NCBI RefSeq assembly: GCF_000399665.1
Contig: NZ_KB976986.1
Location: 2,315,261 to 2,379,260, forward strand
DNA length: 64,000 nucleotides
Source: Acinetobacter calcoaceticus ANC 3811
GTDB taxonomy: Bacteria; Pseudomonadota; Gammaproteobacteria; Pseudomonadales; Moraxellaceae
Direction of reading: 5' to 3'
The position numbers and the translations under genes are program-made. Below the pieces are notes generated by a model. That model ran no database searches. It saw only the letters and a list, made by a program, of their open reading frames with translations, and was not told the DNA's origin. Each line of letters opens with the position of its first letter. Positions within the stretch are counted from its first letter, which is position 1. This document shows, one piece after another, positions 31,394 to 41,926 of this stretch.

Positions 31394-34165
31394 ATGCCAC
31401 CATTTGTCTTGGTTGATGGGTCGTATTTTTTATTTCGTGCATATCATGCATTACCACCATTGACGACCTCTACAGGGTTACATACCAATGCAATACGTGG
31501 AGCAATTTCTGCGATTCAAAAACTTATGCGTCGTATGCAACCGACGCATATGGCAGTCATTTTTGACACTCCCGAACCAACCTTCCGTCATAAGCTTTCA
31601 CCGATCTATAAAGGTGACCGCCCGAGTATGCCCGAAGAGTTAGCTCAACAAATTCCATATTTACATGCATTGATTAAAGCTCAAGGGATTCCTTTATATA
31701 GTCTTCCAGGCGCTGAAGCAGATGACATTATCGGTACACTTGCTAAACGTGCTGTGCTCGAAGGCCACCATGTGCTTATCTCAACAGGAGATAAAGACAT
31801 GGCTCAGCTCGTCAATGATCATGTCAAACTCGAAGATAGCTTTAAAGACCGCGTAATGGACACCGACGGTGTATTTGAAAAATTTGGCGTTTGGCCAAAT
31901 CAGATTATCGACTATTTAACGCTAATGGGTGATGCATCCGACGGTATTATGGGTGTCCCAGGCATAGGTGCAAAAACAGCAGCTAAGTTACTGACTGAAT
32001 ATGGCACTTTAGAAAATATCATTGCCAATGCAGACCAGCTTAAAGGCAAAATTAGTCAAAATATCAAAGATAATTTAGAGAATATTAAGCTTGATCATCA
32101 GTTAGCTAGCATTGTGTGTGATCTTCCTTTAGAGCTCGACTGGCACGAATTAAAGCTTATCGATCCAAATGTTGACGCTTTACGCAACTTATATACTGAG
32201 CTTGAGTTTAGAAATCAGTTACAGTCGCTTGATCATCCAAATAATCCAAACAGCTCTACTTATAAACAACAAGTTTCACAAGTAGTCGTTCAAGATGAAG
32301 TTAAACCAGCTGACGCTATAGAAACCGAAGATCAGGCAAGCCTAACCAGTCAAGATGACCAGCTTGGAACTGCAAATTATCATACTGTTTTAACTCAAGA
32401 AGCATGGGATCAACTCTTGCAACGTATGCAAAATGCTGATCATTTTGCCATTGATACAGAAACCACAAGTCTTGATTACCGTATTGCCGAGATGGTTGGT
32501 TTTTCAATCGCCTTTGATGCACAAGACGCTTATTATGTGCCTTTAGCGCATAATTATGAAAATGCACCGCAGCAACTGGACCGTGAACAAATTCTAGCTC
32601 AAATTAAGCCTGTATTAGAAAATGAAGCGGTTAAAAAAATCGGTCATCATCTTAAATATGATGCACACATTTTTGCAAACCACGGAATTGAGTTAAAAGG
32701 CTGGTATTTCGATAGCATGTTGGCATCTTATGTACTAAATGCAGCAGCAACTCGTCATGGCATGGATGATGTAGCTCGTGTCTACTTAAGCCATTTAACA
32801 ACGACTTTTGAACAAATTGCTGGCAAAGGTGCAAAGCAGAAAACCTTTAATCAAATTGAGATTGAAGTTGCTGCTCACTATGCAGCAGAAGATGCGCATG
32901 TGACCTATCGTTTGTATGAAGTACTTTCAAACAAACTTAAGCCATTTCCTGAGTTAGAAAATATTTTATATAACATCGAAATGCCAGTTGCCCGAATTTT
33001 GTCAGGCATGGAAGAAGATGGCATTCGTTTAGATCATGCATTCCTAGATAAATTAAGTGTTGAATTTGCAAAAACTATGGAAGGTCTTGAAAACAAGGCC
33101 ATGGAAATTGCAGATGAAACTTTTAATATTGCTTCACCTAAACAAGTAGGTGAAATCCTATTTGATAAATTAGGAATCAAAGGCGGTAAAAAAACTGCAA
33201 CTGGACAATACAGCACCAGTGAAAGTGTTTTAGAAAAAATTGAACATCCTTTAGCGGAAATTATTCTAGAACATCGTGGTTTGGCAAAGCTAAAAAGTAC
33301 CTATACGGACCGTCTGGTTGAGCAATCTCATAACGATACGCACCGTGTACATACGAGCTATCACCAAGCACTCACAGCCACAGGCCGCCTCTCCTCTTCT
33401 GATCCTAACCTACAAAATATTCCAATTCGTAGACAAATTGGCCGTCAGATTCGCAAAGCATTTATTGCACCAGAAGGCCGAGTTTTATTGGCTGCCGATT
33501 ACTCGCAAATTGAACTACGTTTAATGGCACATTTTTCTCAAGATGATGCTTTAGTACATGCATTTCAGCACGGACAAGACGTTCACCGCCGTACTGCTGC
33601 AGAAGTATTGGGTATTGCAATTGAAGATGTAACCAATGATCAACGTCGTCAAGCCAAGGCAGTAAACTTTGGTCTACTTTATGGTATGTCTGAGTTTGGC
33701 TTGATTCGTCAGTTAGGTTTCACACGTCAAGAGTCACAAAACTATATTAAGCAATATTTCCAACGCTATCCTGGCATCTATGAATATATGCAACGCACGC
33801 GTCAAGTTGCATCAGAGCAAGGTTTTGTTGAAACTATTTTAGGTCGTCGTCTTTATACGCCAGATATTGATGCAAGAAATGTGATGGTGCGTAAGGCTGC
33901 CGAACGTGCGGCGATCAATGCGCCTTTACAAGGTAGTGCAGCTGATATTATTAAAATTGCGATGATTGAAGTTGATAAAATCTTGCCAAAAGATCAAGCA
34001 AAGCTACTACTTCAGGTACACGATGAATTAGTATTTGAAGCCGATCAAAATATTGCTGATGAGCTTTCTAAGCAAATCGCAAAAGTCATGGAATCTGTTG
34101 TAGAAATTTCCGTGCCTTTAGTGGTTGAAGTAGGACAAGGACTAAACTGGGATGATGCCCATTAA
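31394..34165 (+). CDS. polA: DNA polymerase I
   Basis: A 923-residue repair and Okazaki-fragment polymerase with all three domains. The 5'-3' exonuclease is at about 1-300 (LVDGSYFLFRAYHAL, GAEADDIIGTLA, LTLMGDASDGIMGVPGIGAKTA). The 3'-5' exonuclease at about 325-520 keeps its acidic residues (FAIDTETTSLDY, HHLKYDAHIF, YAAEDAHVTYRLY), so proofreading should be active. The polymerase at about 550-923 has ADYSQIELRLMAHFS, QAKAVNFGLLYGMS and LLQVHDELVFEA. Slightly shorter than E. coli (928). It is a single-gene unit with its own terminator. Confidence 0.98.
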   Translation: MPPFVLVDGSYFLFRAYHALPPLTTSTGLHTNAIRGAISAIQKLMRRMQPTHMAVIFDTPEPTFRHKLSPIYKGDRPSMPEELAQQIPYLHALIKAQGIPLYSLPGAEADDIIGTLAKRAVLEGHHVLISTGDKDMAQLVNDHVKLEDSFKDRVMDTDGVFEKFGVWPNQIIDYLTLMGDASDGIMGVPGIGAKTAAKLLTEYGTLENIIANADQLKGKISQNIKDNLENIKLDHQLASIVCDLPLELDWHELKLIDPNVDALRNLYTELEFRNQLQSLDHPNNPNSSTYKQQVSQVVVQDEVKPADAIETEDQASLTSQDDQLGTANYHTVLTQEAWDQLLQRMQNADHFAIDTETTSLDYRIAEMVGFSIAFDAQDAYYVPLAHNYENAPQQLDREQILAQIKPVLENEAVKKIGHHLKYDAHIFANHGIELKGWYFDSMLASYVLNAAATRHGMDDVARVYLSHLTTTFEQIAGKGAKQKTFNQIEIEVAAHYAAEDAHVTYRLYEVLSNKLKPFPELENILYNIEMPVARILSGMEEDGIRLDHAFLDKLSVEFAKTMEGLENKAMEIADETFNIASPKQVGEILFDKLGIKGGKKTATGQYSTSESVLEKIEHPLAEIILEHRGLAKLKSTYTDRLVEQSHNDTHRVHTSYHQALTATGRLSSSDPNLQNIPIRRQIGRQIRKAFIAPEGRVLLAADYSQIELRLMAHFSQDDALVHAFQHGQDVHRRTAAEVLGIAIEDVTNDQRRQAKAVNFGLLYGMSEFGLIRQLGFTRQESQNYIKQYFQRYPGIYEYMQRTRQVASEQGFVETILGRRLYTPDIDARNVMVRKAAERAAINAPLQGSAADIIKIAMIEVDKILPKDQAKLLLQVHDELVFEADQNIADELSKQIAKVMESVVEISVPLVVEVGQGLNWDDAH

Positions 34166-34176
34166 TTAATAGAAAT

Positions 34177-34209
34177 AAAAAAAGGGCTGTGAAATACAGC
34201 CCTTTTTTT
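34177..34209. terminator. Bidirectional terminator between polA and the yggT-like gene
   Basis: GGGCTGT, GAAAT loop, ACAGCCC, flanked by seven As and seven Ts. Confidence 0.92.
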
Positions 34210-34220
34210 ATTGAGTCAGC

Positions 34221-34790
34221 TTAAAGACCTGTTAAGAGAACTTTAGCGACTTCATTCATTAAAATCTCGGCAATATAGAGCGCCAAAAATGCCAAAATTG
34301 GCGATAAGTCAATCATTCCCATATTCGGCAATAAGCGACGGAATGGCGCGAGTAATGGTTCGGCTAAATCTTGAATCACCTCAATATAAGGTGAACGAGA
34401 TTGAGTGAACATAACTACCCAACTCAAAATGATTGTTGCAAAAATTAAATAACGGCAGAAACGGATCAAGTCCTGAATCATAGTCACAAATGTCAGAATC
34501 ACTAAATGAATCGGACTATTTGGCATAGAGCCAGAAAGATACATCACACCGAAAATTTTCAGTAAATACAAAATAATTAAAAGAGCCAACGCAGCTAAAT
34601 TAAATCGGCCTTTTGCGACCGTCGGAAAAATTCGGCCAAAAATATCAACAATCTTAGTCGCCTTTACGGTCGATAAAACCACAGGATTATAAGGACTTAC
34701 TGCCGCCAATTGCATTAAAAAACGGAAAAAGACCAATAAAATCGCGACATTAATTAAAATTCCAAAAATTAGCGCAGAATTTGCACCCAT
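34221..34790 (-). CDS. YggT-family integral membrane protein
   Basis: A 189-residue protein with four main hydrophobic segments arranged as two YGGT domains, with the motif PIRRLLPNMGMIDLSPILAF-type sequence near the C-terminus (here PFRRLLPNMGMIDLSPILA). The family occurs widely next to proC, as here (21 nt downstream). A role in membrane or osmotic homeostasis has been suggested for the family but is not shown by this sequence. Confidence 0.88.
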   Translation of the reverse strand: MGANSALIFGILINVAILLVFFRFLMQLAAVSPYNPVVLSTVKATKIVDIFGRIFPTVAKGRFNLAALALLIILYLLKIFGVMYLSGSMPNSPIHLVILTFVTMIQDLIRFCRYLIFATIILSWVVMFTQSRSPYIEVIQDLAEPLLAPFRRLLPNMGMIDLSPILAFLALYIAEILMNEVAKVLLTGL

Positions 34791-34811
34791 AGTTGTCTTA
34801 TCCTATTTAAG

Positions 34812-35642
34812 CTATTTCGCACTGTCACTCAATTCTTGAGCCAATTCTTGGCTACGCTTCTGAGCAGCAGCCAATGCAGATTGAATATTTTGGGAGATTT
34901 GTGCACGGTCAAAAACTTCAAGTGCAGCTTGTGTTGTACCATTTGGCGATGTCACATTCTTACGAAGTTCAGATGGAGTATTTGAACTAGTAATTGCCAT
35001 TTGAGCTGCACCTAACGCCGTTTGAAGAGTTAAAGCGGTTGCAACTTTTTCATCCAGTCCTAAATTTTTACCCGCACGGATCATACTTTCCATCAGATAG
35101 AAAAAATATGCAGGGCCTGAACCAGAAACTGCTGTTACCACATCAATTTGAGCTTCGGAGTTTACCCAAATTGTTAAGCCTGTGGCCGCTAAAATCTGAC
35201 TTGTTAATTCACGATCCGAAGCACCGACTACATCATTTGCATAGATACCGTGCGCACCTGTTTGAACCAGAGCTGGTGTATTCGGCATCACCCGAACGAT
35301 TCGATCGCTATCAATTAAATTTGATATCGTTTGAATTTCAGCACCAGCAATAATTGAAATGACCAATTTATCTGATAAAAGACCTTTCAACGGACGTAAA
35401 ACAGTCGCCAAAACTTGGGGTTTTACCGCAAGTACGACAACATCAGCATTTTGAATTGCAGCCACATTATCTTGTGTTACGTGGACTTCTTTCTCTTGTA
35501 ATAATTGACGGATCTGCTCAACAGGATCTGAAACAGTAATACGTGTCGGTGGTAAACCTCTTGAAATGAGCCCGCCAATTAAAGCTTGGGCCATATTACC
35601 GCCACCAATAAAACAGATATTACAATTTACTGCACTTGCCAT
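34812..35642 (-). CDS. proC: Pyrroline-5-carboxylate reductase
   Basis: A 276-residue NAD(P)H-dependent enzyme for the last step of proline synthesis. It has an N-terminal Rossmann fold with FIGGGNMAQALIGGL and a C-terminal dimerisation domain with VSGSGPAYFFYLMESM and LRKNVTSPNGTTQAAL. ATG 35642 is chosen for the usual N-terminus; an ATG at 35657 in the same frame is also possible. Either start overlaps the 3' end of tilS (by 23 or 38 nt). It is followed by the yggT-like gene, a classic pair. Confidence 0.93.
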   Translation of the reverse strand: MASAVNCNICFIGGGNMAQALIGGLISRGLPPTRITVSDPVEQIRQLLQEKEVHVTQDNVAAIQNADVVVLAVKPQVLATVLRPLKGLLSDKLVISIIAGAEIQTISNLIDSDRIVRVMPNTPALVQTGAHGIYANDVVGASDRELTSQILAATGLTIWVNSEAQIDVVTAVSGSGPAYFFYLMESMIRAGKNLGLDEKVATALTLQTALGAAQMAITSSNTPSELRKNVTSPNGTTQAALEVFDRAQISQNIQSALAAAQKRSQELAQELSDSAK

Positions 35643-37023
35643 AACCATATTCGCCATTTACCAGATTACAAGAATAAGAAATTAAATCTGGTTGCCATCC
35701 TCCTTGCTCACAATACGGAGACTGAGCCAACCAAAATCCTTTCGGTGTAAAAACCCCAAGCATAACATTATCTATGACTAATATTTGAATTGTATGACGA
35801 AGCCAAGGCAAAATATGTGCTTCTTGAATTGCTTTTTTTAAAGGCCACTGGCCAACACGACCATATAAATGGATTTTTTCTCCACCTTGGCGTCGAATGA
35901 TTGTCAGTTTTTTATTTAATAAAGATGGAGCCAAACCAATATTTTTCTGTGTAATCTGAAAATTTCCTGAAGCGTACTGCACTATTTCCCCCATTTGGAA
36001 ATAACGCTCTGATTCAGCTTCAACTGGATTTAATGTTTCAGCAAGAAAAACCTGCTTACTCAATCTATAAAGATGTTGTTGATAACGGACATAATAAAAC
36101 TGATTCCAGTGTAATGCTGCCTGTGCATCAGACTTTGAATCAATCACTTCATTTTTTAAACGTTCTACCATTTCAAATGCAGGTCGATATTGCCCATCAC
36201 CTTTCATCCATACTGAAAGCAATTGACGTTGACGGGCAGCTGATAAATCTAAAAGTTTAGTTAAGTCTAAACACTCAGCCGTACCACAATGTTTTAAATC
36301 AACTTTTAAAACTTCTTCTAAAATTTCAGAAGCATCTTGCATCAAATAGCTGGTTCGGCTCAGTGCTTGCTGCATTTTAGGGAATCGGTTTTGTAAAAAT
36401 GGCCAAAGTTCCTCACGCGACCATGCCCGATCATAATGAATATCGTAATTTGTCGGGTCATTTACATACTCAATTTCAAGTTGAGTAGTCCAATCAGCAA
36501 TTTGCTCACGAGATAAGTCTAAAAAAGGACGCCAAATCGTCATGTCTACACGGTAATCCACAGACTGCATAGCAGCTAATCCATCAACACCTGCACCCGA
36601 TAATAAACGGAGTATGACCGTTTCAGCCTGATCTTGCTGATGATGAGCGAGTACTAAAGTTTCATTTGTTTGCAAATGCTGTCGATAAGATTGATAACGT
36701 GCCTGACGCGCTTGAGCTTCCAAATTACCATCGTTAACCTGAACTTTTTGAATAATATAAGGAATATCTAAGCGATTAGCTTGTTCAGCGACTAGTTTCC
36801 CCCATTCTGCACTTTGTGATTGCAGTTGATGGTCGATATAAATTGCTCGGATCTTTTGAGGGAAAATTTGAGACATCAAATGTAGCAGCAGCATAGAATC
36901 CATGCCGCCACTACATCCAATAAGAAAAGAACTATTTTCTGAAAACAGTTGAGCCTGCTTTAAGACATTATGCCTAAATTTGCGCTGCCAAACTTCATTA
37001 AACGTTGATAACGTGCTTCGCAT
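35620..37023 (-). CDS. tilS: tRNA(Ile)-lysidine synthetase
   Basis: A 467-residue ATP-dependent enzyme that modifies C34 of the CAU-anticodon tRNA-Ile to lysidine so that it reads AUA. The PP-loop motif is [14 protein letters not shown] near residue 37, followed by [11 protein letters not shown] and the central and C-terminal tRNA-binding domains. The first 20 codons overlap the 3' end of accA by 64 nt in another frame, and no alternative start keeps the PP-loop with a better ribosome site. The gene also overlaps proC downstream, giving a compact accA-tilS-proC-yggT block. Confidence 0.92.
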   Translation of the reverse strand: MRSTLSTFNEVWQRKFRHNVLKQAQLFSENSSFLIGCSGGMDSMLLLHLMSQIFPQKIRAIYIDHQLQSQSAEWGKLVAEQANRLDIPYIIQKVQVNDGNLEAQARQARYQSYRQHLQTNETLVLAHHQQDQAETVILRLLSGAGVDGLAAMQSVDYRVDMTIWRPFLDLSREQIADWTTQLEIEYVNDPTNYDIHYDRAWSREELWPFLQNRFPKMQQALSRTSYLMQDASEILEEVLKVDLKHCGTAECLDLTKLLDLSAARQRQLLSVWMKGDGQYRPAFEMVERLKNEVIDSKSDAQAALHWNQFYYVRYQQHLYRLSKQVFLAETLNPVEAESERYFQMGEIVQYASGNFQITQKNIGLAPSLLNKKLTIIRRQGGEKIHLYGRVGQWPLKKAIQEAHILPWLRHTIQILVIDNVMLGVFTPKGFWLAQSPYCEQGGWQPDLISYSCNLVNGEYGYGKCSKL

Positions 37024-37781
37024 CGTTCATTTGCATCCAGTGGTAGCAATTCATCCAAAGCTTGCTTCAGAACTACTTTTAGGTTTTGCATGACTTGCTC
37101 AGGATCTAAATGTGCCCCTTCGCCTTCATCTACTACATATTCAACAATACCTAGAGATTGTAATTTGTCTGCTGTCAAACCTAAAGCTTCGCTCGCTTGA
37201 GCTGCTTTTTCAGCAGTCTTCCATAAAATAGATGCGCAGCCTTCTGGTGAAATCACTGAATAAATACTGTGTGACAACATAATGACTCTGTCAGCAACAC
37301 CAATACCTAAAGCACCACCAGAACCACCTTCACCCAGTACTGTTGCAACAACAGGAACTTTCAAGCGTGAAAGTTGAGCAAGGCTAGTTGCAATTGCTTC
37401 GGCTTGTCCACGCTCTTCAGCACCAACACCTGGGTAAGCACCCATCGTATCAATAAAAGTGAAGACCGGAAGGTTAAAACGCTCAGCCATATCTAATAGG
37501 CGTTGAGATTTACGGTAACCTTCAGGGTTAGCCATACCGAAGTTATGCTTTAATTTTTCACGGGTACTACGACCACGGTGTTGTCCAATGACCATCACAG
37601 GTTGACCGTCAAAACGAGCAAGACCACCTACCATCGCACCATCGTCACCAAACAAACGATCACCATGCAAGGCGTCAAACTCTGTAAAGATTTCACCGAC
37701 ATAATCTAGAAACTGCGGACGTTCAGGATGACGTGCAATTTGAACCGTTGTCCAAGCTTTGGACTGAGTAGATTTTTTCAT
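36960..37781 (-). CDS. accA: Acetyl-CoA carboxylase carboxyltransferase subunit alpha
   Basis: A 273-residue subunit of the carboxyltransferase that forms malonyl-CoA for fatty-acid synthesis with AccD (not in this window). Visible are the N-terminal helix and [16 protein letters not shown], the acyl-CoA-binding crotonase fold with [20 protein letters not shown] and [17 protein letters not shown], and the typical [12 protein letters not shown]. Length is somewhat shorter than E. coli (319), mostly at the N-terminus. It is 18 nt downstream of ppx and overlaps tilS. Confidence 0.96.
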   Translation of the reverse strand: MKKSTQSKAWTTVQIARHPERPQFLDYVGEIFTEFDALHGDRLFGDDGAMVGGLARFDGQPVMVIGQHRGRSTREKLKHNFGMANPEGYRKSQRLLDMAERFNLPVFTFIDTMGAYPGVGAEERGQAEAIATSLAQLSRLKVPVVATVLGEGGSGGALGIGVADRVIMLSHSIYSVISPEGCASILWKTAEKAAQASEALGLTADKLQSLGIVEYVVDEGEGAHLDPEQVMQNLKVVLKQALDELLPLDANERCEARYQRLMKFGSANLGIMS

Positions 37782-37799
37782 AGGTCGAATATTATCCCT

Positions 37800-39320
37800 T
37801 TAATCGATAAATTTTTCCGACTGAATATTCAATTCAATGTCCCAATGCTTAAACTGCTCTTGCTCATCGTGCAAGTCGGCAACTAACAATGGCCATTGTT
37901 TGGCATCACCAGAAACACTAAGCTGCCATTGTTGATCATTTATGATGGTCAGTTCAATGGCAGGAAGCATCTGATCACTTCGACTATGGTTGAGTAAAAC
38001 TGCTAGGCGAAGTAATAAACTTAAGTAAAGTAATTTATGACCACCAGCCTTCAAAATTTCGTTTTTTACATCATTTCGCAATTTACGACGATGGTGAGCC
38101 ACTAAATGTGAAAGATGATTTTGATCAATTTGCGAGAAACCCGGAATATCAGAATGCTGTAATAAATAAGCACCGTGGCGATGATACCCCCCATGACTAA
38201 TTGCTAAACCGATTTCATGCAAATAAGCTGATCGACGCAGTAAGTCACTGTCTTCACTCGTTAAATTAAGAGATTTCGCGACACCATCAAATAATTGTTG
38301 TGCTGTATTTACAACACGTTCTGCTTGTTTAGGGTCAGCATTATAACGCCCCATTAGAGCTTGCACACTACGGTCGCGGATATCTTCATGTTTAAATCGA
38401 CCTAATAGGTCATACATGACACCTTCGCGTAATGCACCATCAGAATATGCCAAACGATCAATTTCTAGAACTTCAAAAACTGCGTACAAAATTGCCAATC
38501 CGGCTGGCAAAACTGCTCGTCGATCTTCTCTTAATCCTTCAAAATCAATTTCAGAAACATTTTTAAACTTAAGTAATTTATCTTTAAGTTTATATAGCCC
38601 TTCTCGAGTGAGATTTTCTTGTTCATCACTTAAGCCCATATTGACCATAATTTGGCGACAGGCTTTAATCGTTCCACTTGAACCAACGACTGTATCCCAC
38701 CCTTCCATTTTATAAGTTGTTGCAATAGCGGAAAGTTCTTTACGGGCAGCAACTACTGCTTTATCAAATGATTTCTGGGTAATTTCCCCATCAGAAAAGT
38801 AGGCCGTTGTATAAGCCACACAACCCATTTGCAATGACTCGGTGTAAATAGGTTCAAACTCTTCACCGATAATAAATTCGGTAGAACCACCACCAATATC
38901 AACAACTAAGCGACGCCCACCATTAGCCATAGTATGCGATACGCCCAAATAAATCAGACGGGCTTCTTCTCGTCCCGCAATAATTTCAATAGGTTTAGGT
39001 AAAATTTCTGCAGCTTTTTGAATAAATTCATGACCATTTTTTGCCTGACGCAAGGCATTAGTAGCTACAATTCGTAAACGATTAGCTTGAACAGAACTCA
39101 ATCTTCCAACAAAACGGGCTAGACATGCCAAACCACGTTGCTGGGCGGCTTCCGTTAAATTTTTATTTTCATCCAGACCAGCTGCAAGCTGTACTTTTTC
39201 TGACATCGAAGCAACTTTTTTAACTTCGCCATGATCTACCCGTGCAATTGCAAGGTGAAAGCTGTTCGACCCCATATCTATGGCGGCAAGTAATTCTTCA
39301 TCAATCAAAAAGTCAGACAT
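37800..39320 (-). CDS. ppx: Exopolyphosphatase (Ppx/GppA family)
   Basis: A 506-residue enzyme that hydrolyses terminal phosphates of polyphosphate. It has the ASKHA-fold N-terminal half with AAIDMGSNSFHLAIAR (phosphate-1 motif) and VVDIGGGSTEFIIG (phosphate-2), and a C-terminal HD-like helical domain including YLHEIGLAISHGGYHRHGAY. ATG 39320 is chosen for the conserved N-terminus, preceded by GGGTTTAG. The gene is divergent from trxA across a 277-nt gap with no visible gene; GppA would be the alternative name. Confidence 0.9.
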   Translation of the reverse strand: MSDFLIDEELLAAIDMGSNSFHLAIARVDHGEVKKVASMSEKVQLAAGLDENKNLTEAAQQRGLACLARFVGRLSSVQANRLRIVATNALRQAKNGHEFIQKAAEILPKPIEIIAGREEARLIYLGVSHTMANGGRRLVVDIGGGSTEFIIGEEFEPIYTESLQMGCVAYTTAYFSDGEITQKSFDKAVVAARKELSAIATTYKMEGWDTVVGSSGTIKACRQIMVNMGLSDEQENLTREGLYKLKDKLLKFKNVSEIDFEGLREDRRAVLPAGLAILYAVFEVLEIDRLAYSDGALREGVMYDLLGRFKHEDIRDRSVQALMGRYNADPKQAERVVNTAQQLFDGVAKSLNLTSEDSDLLRRSAYLHEIGLAISHGGYHRHGAYLLQHSDIPGFSQIDQNHLSHLVAHHRRKLRNDVKNEILKAGGHKLLYLSLLLRLAVLLNHSRSDQMLPAIELTIINDQQWQLSVSGDAKQWPLLVADLHDEQEQFKHWDIELNIQSEKFID

Positions 39321-39597
39321 TATTGAACTAAACCCATAACAATTCACGCCTAGAGTAATTCACACGAATGCAATTGAAAAGCCATTTTCATCAACAATTA
39401 ACTGTCATTTATATTTTTCTATTTATGAGTTGATTGTACAAGTCGATGATGAATATCGTGAGCATCCATTAGACAAATTTAGTGAAGCCTTGAATAATAG
39501 CATCAAACCCTTACATTGAACTAAGTAGCTATGTAATACTGATAGAGATAATTTCTCCTGTAGTAATAGCACTTTTTCTAAAAATTGGAGCCGTACC

Positions 39598-39924
39598 ATG
39601 TCTGCGACTATTGTAAATACAACTGATGATAACTTCCAAGCAGATGTTCTAGACGCTGAAACACCTGTACTTGTTGACTTCTGGGCAGGTTGGTGTGCGC
39701 CGTGTAAAGCAATTGCACCTGTTCTTGAAGACTTATCAAGTGAATATGCTGGTAAAGTAAAAATTGTTAAAGTTGATGTGACTTCTTGCGAAGATATTGC
39801 AGTGAAATACAATATCCGTAATATTCCTGCTTTATTACTTTTCAAAAATGGTGAAGTCGTAGCTCAACAAATTGGTGCTGTGCCTCGCTCTAAACTTGTT
39901 AGCTTTATTGATGAAAATGTTTAA
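39598..39924 (+). CDS. trxA: Thioredoxin with a WCAPC active site
   Basis: A 108-residue thioredoxin with the standard fold and cis-Pro (NIRNIPALLLF). The redox cysteines are 33 and 36 in FWAGWCAPCKAIAP. The middle residue is Ala instead of the usual Gly of WCGPC, which can shift redox potential. No signal peptide, so cytosolic. GGAG lies before the ATG. It is a single-gene unit with a terminator 20 nt downstream. Confidence 0.93.
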   Translation: MSATIVNTTDDNFQADVLDAETPVLVDFWAGWCAPCKAIAPVLEDLSSEYAGKVKIVKVDVTSCEDIAVKYNIRNIPALLLFKNGEVVAQQIGAVPRSKLVSFIDENV

Positions 39925-39945
39925 GTCAAAATGCTAAGAATGAAA

Positions 39946-39977
39946 ATACGCTATACTTTTTTATAGCGTATTTTTTT
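39946..39977 (+). terminator. trxA terminator
   Basis: ATACGCTATA, a 6-nt loop, TATAGCGTAT, then a run of seven Ts. Confidence 0.9.
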
Positions 39978-40246
39978 CGGCTATAAATTGACAAATTGAC
40001 TAAGCTAGCTTATATTGCATGCTCAAGAGGCACTGAAGGGAATCATCTTCGTCCGGCTTCTTACAAGACACAAACATAAAGATCGCCACTCGGCAACAGA
40101 AATTGTTTTTTCACATTTTTCTTCGAAACAATCAATCAGACTTCTGAATTGTTATTGTGTAAATACAATTGCGATAATCTTTTTTGTATGCGAGCGATTT
40201 TTCTTCTTTTTAAACCACACTCTACTCTTTCCTAATTCTGACCCTT

Positions 40247-41515
40247 ATGAATTTAACTGAACTCAAGAAAAAACCAATTGGTGAATTAATTAAAATTGCT
40301 GAATTTATGGGCCTGGAAGGTATGGCTCGTAACCGAAAGCAAGATATTATCTTTGCCATTTTGAAACGCCATGCAATGAATGGCGAAGAAATTTTTGGTG
40401 ATGGCGTTCTTGAAATTCTCTCTGATGGTTTTGGTTTTTTGCGCTCTGCCGCAGGTTCGTATTTAGCAGGTCCGGATGATATTTATGTGAGTCCCTCACA
40501 AATCCGACGCTTTAACTTGCGTACAGGCGATACCATCACAGGTACTATTCGCCCTCCAAAAGAAGGTGAGCGTTATTTTGCGTTGCTCAAAGTTAACCAG
40601 ATTAACTACGACACGCCAGAAAATTCTCGAAATAAAATTTTATTTGAAAACTTAACTCCCCTTTTCCCAACCGAACAATTGGTTATGGAACTCGGTAATG
40701 GTACGACAGAAGACTTAACTGCTCGTGTCGTTGACTTAGTTGCGCCAATTGGTAAAGGTCAACGTTCTATTATTGTTGCACCGCCAAAAGCGGGTAAAAC
40801 AATGTTACTTCAAAATATTGCTCAATCTATTGTTAGAAATAATCCTGAAGTATTCCTGATGGTTTTATTAATTGACGAGCGTCCAGAAGAAGTAACCGAA
40901 ATGGAACGTACTGTTCGCGGTGAAGTCATTGCTTCAACTTTCGATGAAGCTCCTGCTCGCCACGTACAAGTTGCAGAAATGGTTATTGAAAAAGCAAAAC
41001 GTCTTGTTGAACACAAAAAAGACGTTGTGATTCTGCTTGACTCAATTACCCGTTTAGCGCGTGCATATAACACCGTCATTCCTTCATCAGGTAAAGTATT
41101 AACTGGTGGTATAGATGCTCATGCATTAGAGCGCCCTAAACGCTTCTTCGGTGCTGCACGTAATATTGAAGAAGGTGGATCTCTTACGATCATCTCAACT
41201 GCTTTGATTGAAACAGGCAGTAAAATGGATGACGTAATTTATGAAGAATTCAAAGGTACAGGTAACCAAGAGATTACTCTTGATCGCCGTATTGCTGAAA
41301 AACGCGTCTTCCCTGCCATGAATATTAAGAAATCTGGCACCCGTCGTGAAGAGCGTTTAATGGATGATGATAACTTACGTAAAGTATGGATCCTCCGTAA
41401 GCTCCTTCATCCTATGGATGAGTTGGCGGCAATGGAATTCTTACTTGATCGTATGAAAGAAACCAAAACAAATGATGATTTCTTCGATCAAATGAAGCGT
41501 AAAGCTTCAACTTAA
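40247..41515 (+). CDS. rho: Transcription termination factor Rho
   Basis: A 422-residue hexameric RNA helicase. It has an N-terminal Rho-N helical domain ([19 protein letters not shown]), the RNA-binding OB fold around residues 50-120 ([25 protein letters not shown]), the Walker [13 protein letters not shown], the Walker [17 protein letters not shown] and the Q/R-loop regions. The ribosome site before ATG 40247 is poor, and a 270-nt untranslated leader separates it from the trxA terminator. A long, poorly translated leader fits autogenous control of rho, as in E. coli (inference). Confidence 0.97.
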   Translation: MNLTELKKKPIGELIKIAEFMGLEGMARNRKQDIIFAILKRHAMNGEEIFGDGVLEILSDGFGFLRSAAGSYLAGPDDIYVSPSQIRRFNLRTGDTITGTIRPPKEGERYFALLKVNQINYDTPENSRNKILFENLTPLFPTEQLVMELGNGTTEDLTARVVDLVAPIGKGQRSIIVAPPKAGKTMLLQNIAQSIVRNNPEVFLMVLLIDERPEEVTEMERTVRGEVIASTFDEAPARHVQVAEMVIEKAKRLVEHKKDVVILLDSITRLARAYNTVIPSSGKVLTGGIDAHALERPKRFFGAARNIEEGGSLTIISTALIETGSKMDDVIYEEFKGTGNQEITLDRRIAEKRVFPAMNIKKSGTRREERLMDDDNLRKVWILRKLLHPMDELAAMEFLLDRMKETKTNDDFFDQMKRKAST

Positions 41516-41531
41516 TCGATTAATCTTCAAT

Positions 41532-41560
41532 AAAAAGCCACTCTTTTGAGTGGCTTTTTA
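41532..41560 (+). terminator. rho terminator
   Basis: AAAAAGCCACTC, TTTT loop, GAGTGGCTTTTT; 17 nt after the rho stop. Confidence 0.92.
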
Positions 41561-41926
41561 TTTGGTTGACAAGCTTTACACAAAAATACATTTTGCAGTT
41601 TTTTATGTAAAATTATTTATAAGCTTTTGATAATAATTATTTTTAAATCAAAAAAAAATAAGTTTTTTAATAGCTTACTTTTACCTTTCCAATACACTCG
41701 AGCCGATTGATTGTTTTTTTCTGTTAAAAAACAGACTGTTTTTCTCGTTTTCATACGTTTTTTTGACAAACGGCAGTAGTATTTCAGCATTTGCAGTGAT
41801 AGCATAGCGGCAGACCAGTTAGACTGCTCCATGCGTTGTTACCTAGCTACGTTTTAGGAATAATAAAAGCAAAACAGTCCAACTTAGGTTTTTTTAATCT
41901 CAAATCTTTTTTGTGAGAGTGATGCC
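41561..41926. other. Intergenic region between rho and the Ala-rich lipoprotein
   Basis: About 366 nt, very AT-rich, without a convincing ORF. It contains a weak self-complementary AAAAACA/TGTTTTT at 41727-41743 and must contain the lipoprotein promoter and leader. I could not assign hexamers or an sRNA. Confidence 0.5.

Noticed and set aside
40019-40260. Open frame upstream of and overlapping rho, as a leader peptide
   Set aside because: It has no ribosome site, an odd composition (His, Phe and Cys runs) and overlaps the rho start out of frame; the stretch reads as untranslated leader.
41565-41585. TTGACA after the rho terminator, as the lipoprotein promoter -35
   Set aside because: No acceptable -10 at 16-18 nt, and it is over 340 nt from the gene.
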